A stretch of 8,363 nucleotides of DNA from an uncultured Gemella sp. (GTDB lineage Bacteria > Bacillota > Bacilli > Staphylococcales > Gemellaceae), in NCBI GenBank assembly GCA_945929765.1, contig CAMEOL010000037.1, positions 1 through 8,363 on the forward strand. The letters are read 5' to 3'. Position numbers and translations under genes: made by a program. Shown here piece by piece: positions 6,922 to 8,363 of this stretch (the first letter of the stretch is position 1; every line of letters starts with the position of its first letter). The notes under the pieces are model-generated. The model did not search any database. It was not told the DNA's origin and saw nothing but the letters and a program-made list of their open reading frames with translations.

Positions 6922-7300
6922 ATCAAATTAATTTTTGAACCTGGGGATGCCATATAAAAATACTTCGGATTCTTACTTACTTCTGTAGTTAATAAAAAAG
7001 TTATTAATTATAAAAATATATTATTTATTGACTCATCTATGTGGGTTTCTGCACCATGAAGGTATAGAAAAACCAATAGTATTAAATAATAATGACTCTA
7101 AAATAAAATATACAATAATGGGGAATACTATGTATTATGGTGATTGTTTCGGAAAATTTTTACTTTAAAAAAAAGATAAAGGTTATAAAATAATTTTTCC
7201 AGGGTTTGGAAGTTATACAATATCTAATTTTAGAAAATTTCATCTTTATGAGAAATGTAGAGAATATACGATAACAGATAAAATAAATTTTAAAATATGA
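6922..7300 (+). pseudogene. Decayed C-terminal fragment of a fold-III PLP decarboxylase (Orn/DAP/Arg decarboxylase family)
   Basis: No intact frame exists, but the pieces joined in order read like the C-terminal barrel of a diaminopimelate/ornithine decarboxylase-type enzyme. IKLIFEPGDAI resembles the EPGRAI PLP-phosphate motif. Next come KYFGFLLTSVVNKKV and ILFIDSSMWVSAP; after a frameshift, HEGIEKPI; then YTIMGNTMYYGDCFGKFLL, resembling the vGptC.e.D region; and GFGSYTISNFRKFHLY, resembling GAYT.S...FNG. Lesions: stop TAA at 6955-6957, a frame change near 7054-7057, and stop TAA at 7166-7168 beside an A run (7167-7174). The N-terminal half with the PLP lysine is missing. The natural stop TGA (7298-7300) overlaps an ATG of the ABC gene, suggesting a former operon. 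Family assignment is by motif recall; the exact substrate is unknown. Confidence 0.68.
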
Positions 7301-7311
7301 GGAAATATATT

Positions 7312-8268
7312 ATGAAAGAGATAATTAGTGTTGAGAGTCTTAGTAAAGACTACATAATAAAAAATAGAGTTAGCTTTTTTAATACGGAAAAAACAGTTAA
7401 ACAAGCGTTGAAGGACATAAATTTTAGTATTAAAGAAGGAGAAATTGTAGGATATATAGGAAATAATGGAGCTGGAAAATCTACAACTATAAAATTGCTG
7501 TTAGGAATACTAACTAGTACAAAAGGTTCAATAAAAGTGCTTGGTAAAGATCCATTTATTAATAGACAAAAAAATGCTAAAAACATAGGTGCCCTATTCG
7601 GACAAAAATCACATTTATGGTGGGATTTACCACTAATTGATTCTTTTGAGTATTTATCGAAAATCTATGAAGTAGATAATAAAGAATGGTTAGATTATTT
7701 AATAACAGAATTAAATGTAACAGAGTATTTATATCAACCAGTTAGGCAACTATCTTTAGGACAAAGAATGCGTGGAGAGTTTATAGCTAGTATTATTCAT
7801 AAACCTCAACTGGTGTTCTTAGATGAACCGACTATCGGTTTAGATATAGAAACAAAGAAGAAAATTATGGAACTAATACTAAAAATAAATGAGAAGTATA
7901 ATACTACTATCATACTAACAACTCATGAGATTTCTGATATTGAAAAAGTATGTAAGAGAATGATTTTGATAAGTGATGGCGAAATTAATTATGATGGTGA
8001 AGTGAAGAGCTTCAAGCAAATTTTTAATAAATATAAAAAATTAAAAATGTACGGAGAGAATATAGTAGATTTAGATGAAGAAGGAATATTGCCTTTACGT
8101 ACAAATATTGATTCTAAAGAATTTGTTTTTGATGAAACTAAATTTAATGTGTTAGATATAATAAAATTAATACCGAATGAAAGTATTGTTACACAAACTG
8201 AAGTATTGGACTTAAACCTACAAGAGGTATTGCTTGTAAAGGATAAGACGGGTGATAAATATGAATAG
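7312..8268 (+). CDS. ABC transporter ATP-binding protein (ABC-2 exporter, COG4586-like)
   Basis: Cytoplasmic ATPase driving an ABC-2-type exporter. Counting from the ATG at 7312 (318 residues): Walker A GNNGAGKST (50-58), Q-loop Gln98 in LFGQKSHLWWDLP, signature LSLGQRMR (147-154), Walker B LVFLDEP with Asp171 and Glu172, and H-loop His205 in TTHEISD. The LWWDLP and LSLGQRMR wording is typical of the COG4586 uncharacterised-exporter group rather than classical NatA/DrrA. A C-terminal extension of about 90 residues follows the nucleotide-binding domain. The start at 7312 is preferred because GAGGA (7299-7303) lies eight bases upstream; the in-frame ATG at 7297 has no SD. The next gene starts inside this one (overlap 8261-8268), implying translational coupling. 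The substrate cannot be told from sequence; the adjacent dead decarboxylase hints at export of an amine or small peptide product, which is weak inference. Confidence 0.9.
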   Translation: MKEIISVESLSKDYIIKNRVSFFNTEKTVKQALKDINFSIKEGEIVGYIGNNGAGKSTTIKLLLGILTSTKGSIKVLGKDPFINRQKNAKNIGALFGQKSHLWWDLPLIDSFEYLSKIYEVDNKEWLDYLITELNVTEYLYQPVRQLSLGQRMRGEFIASIIHKPQLVFLDEPTIGLDIETKKKIMELILKINEKYNTTIILTTHEISDIEKVCKRMILISDGEINYDGEVKSFKQIFNKYKKLKMYGENIVDLDEEGILPLRTNIDSKEFVFDETKFNVLDIIKLIPNESIVTQTEVLDLNLQEVLLVKDKTGDKYE

Positions 8269-8363
8269 ATTTTTTGCTTATACTTTATATCAATACAAAA
8301 GTTTATTACAATACAAATTTAATACGATAATGCAGATAATTGCATCACTTTCTATGGTATTAA
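8261..8363 (+). CDS. ABC-2-type permease, N-terminal part (runs off window)
   Basis: ATG at 8261 opens a frame, MNRFFAYTLYQYKSLLQ and onward, that stays open for 34 codons to the edge. It begins with an amphipathic, basic-aromatic stretch and then enters a hydrophobic segment (IMQIIASLSMVL), the usual start of the permeases paired with COG4586 ATPases (COG4587/COG3694 types). It overlaps the ATPase gene by eight bases. GGTGAT (8251-8256) matches the distal part of the Shine-Dalgarno consensus, four bases before the ATG. Position and start fit the membrane partner of the upstream ATPase; the fold itself is not visible yet. Confidence 0.8.
   Translation, partial: MNRFFAYTLYQYKSLLQYKFNTIMQIIASLSMVL

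Noticed and set aside
7297..7299. Upstream ATG as start of the ABC ATPase
   Set aside because: It overlaps the stop of the decayed gene but has no SD at a suitable distance, whereas the ATG at 7312 has GAGGA eight bases upstream. The extra five residues are not part of the domain.
7350..7586. Minus-strand open frame of 78 codons
   Set aside because: It lies wholly inside the ABC ATPase gene, opposite the Walker A region, and has no independent support.
1..8363. CRISPR array, insertion sequence, phage or novel defence system
   Set aside because: There are no regularly spaced direct repeats, no transposase or integrase frames and no paired terminal repeats. AddB is a standard recombination subunit and not by itself a defence locus. 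The tRNA cluster shows no attachment-site duplication within the window.

Overview
The window is very AT-rich, with GGAGG-type ribosome binding sites, classical -35/-10 promoters with 17-base spacers, a YidC insertase with a lipobox, an AddB/RexB recombination subunit and tRNAs without encoded CCA. This points to a low-GC member of the Bacillota, class Bacilli. The YidC architecture (lipoprotein, short all-lysine tail) and the very AT-rich AddB suggest a Gemella-like or staphylococcal-relative genome. That genus guess is inference and cannot be confirmed here.

Layout, left to right. Positions 1-223 hold the start of a minus-strand tRNA cluster, tRNA-Asn(GTT), tRNA-Ser(GCT) and tRNA-Glu(TTC, cut by the window edge), driven by a near-consensus promoter at 254-282. 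A terminator hairpin at 387-416 closes the minus-strand yidC gene (445-1335, TTG start), which has its own extended -10 promoter at 1376-1404. After a gene-poor spacer comes a very long minus-strand gene, addB (1653-5480, GTG start), for the AddB/RexB subunit of the double-strand-break repair helicase-nuclease. Its usual partner addA is not beside it. A divergent promoter region (5481-5655) separates addB from plus-strand ilvE (5656-6735), a branched-chain aminotransferase. A CodY-like box lies just upstream of the ilvE promoter.

The right-hand part is an accessory-looking zone. A 26-bp hairpin follows ilvE. Then comes a decayed C-terminal remnant of a fold-III PLP decarboxylase (Orn/DAP/Arg decarboxylase family, 6922-7300). 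Its natural stop overlaps the upstream candidate ATG of an ABC exporter ATPase (7312-8268, COG4586-like), which in turn overlaps the start of an ABC-2-type permease running off the window. The remnant and the exporter look like a former operon whose enzyme has died while the exporter ATPase is intact.

Most of the window is housekeeping DNA. The main points for a second look are the loss of the Fe-S cysteines in AddB together with its separation from addA, the unannotated decarboxylase pseudogene, the CodY-like site and the large hairpin. I found no convincing new defence, CRISPR or mobile system.
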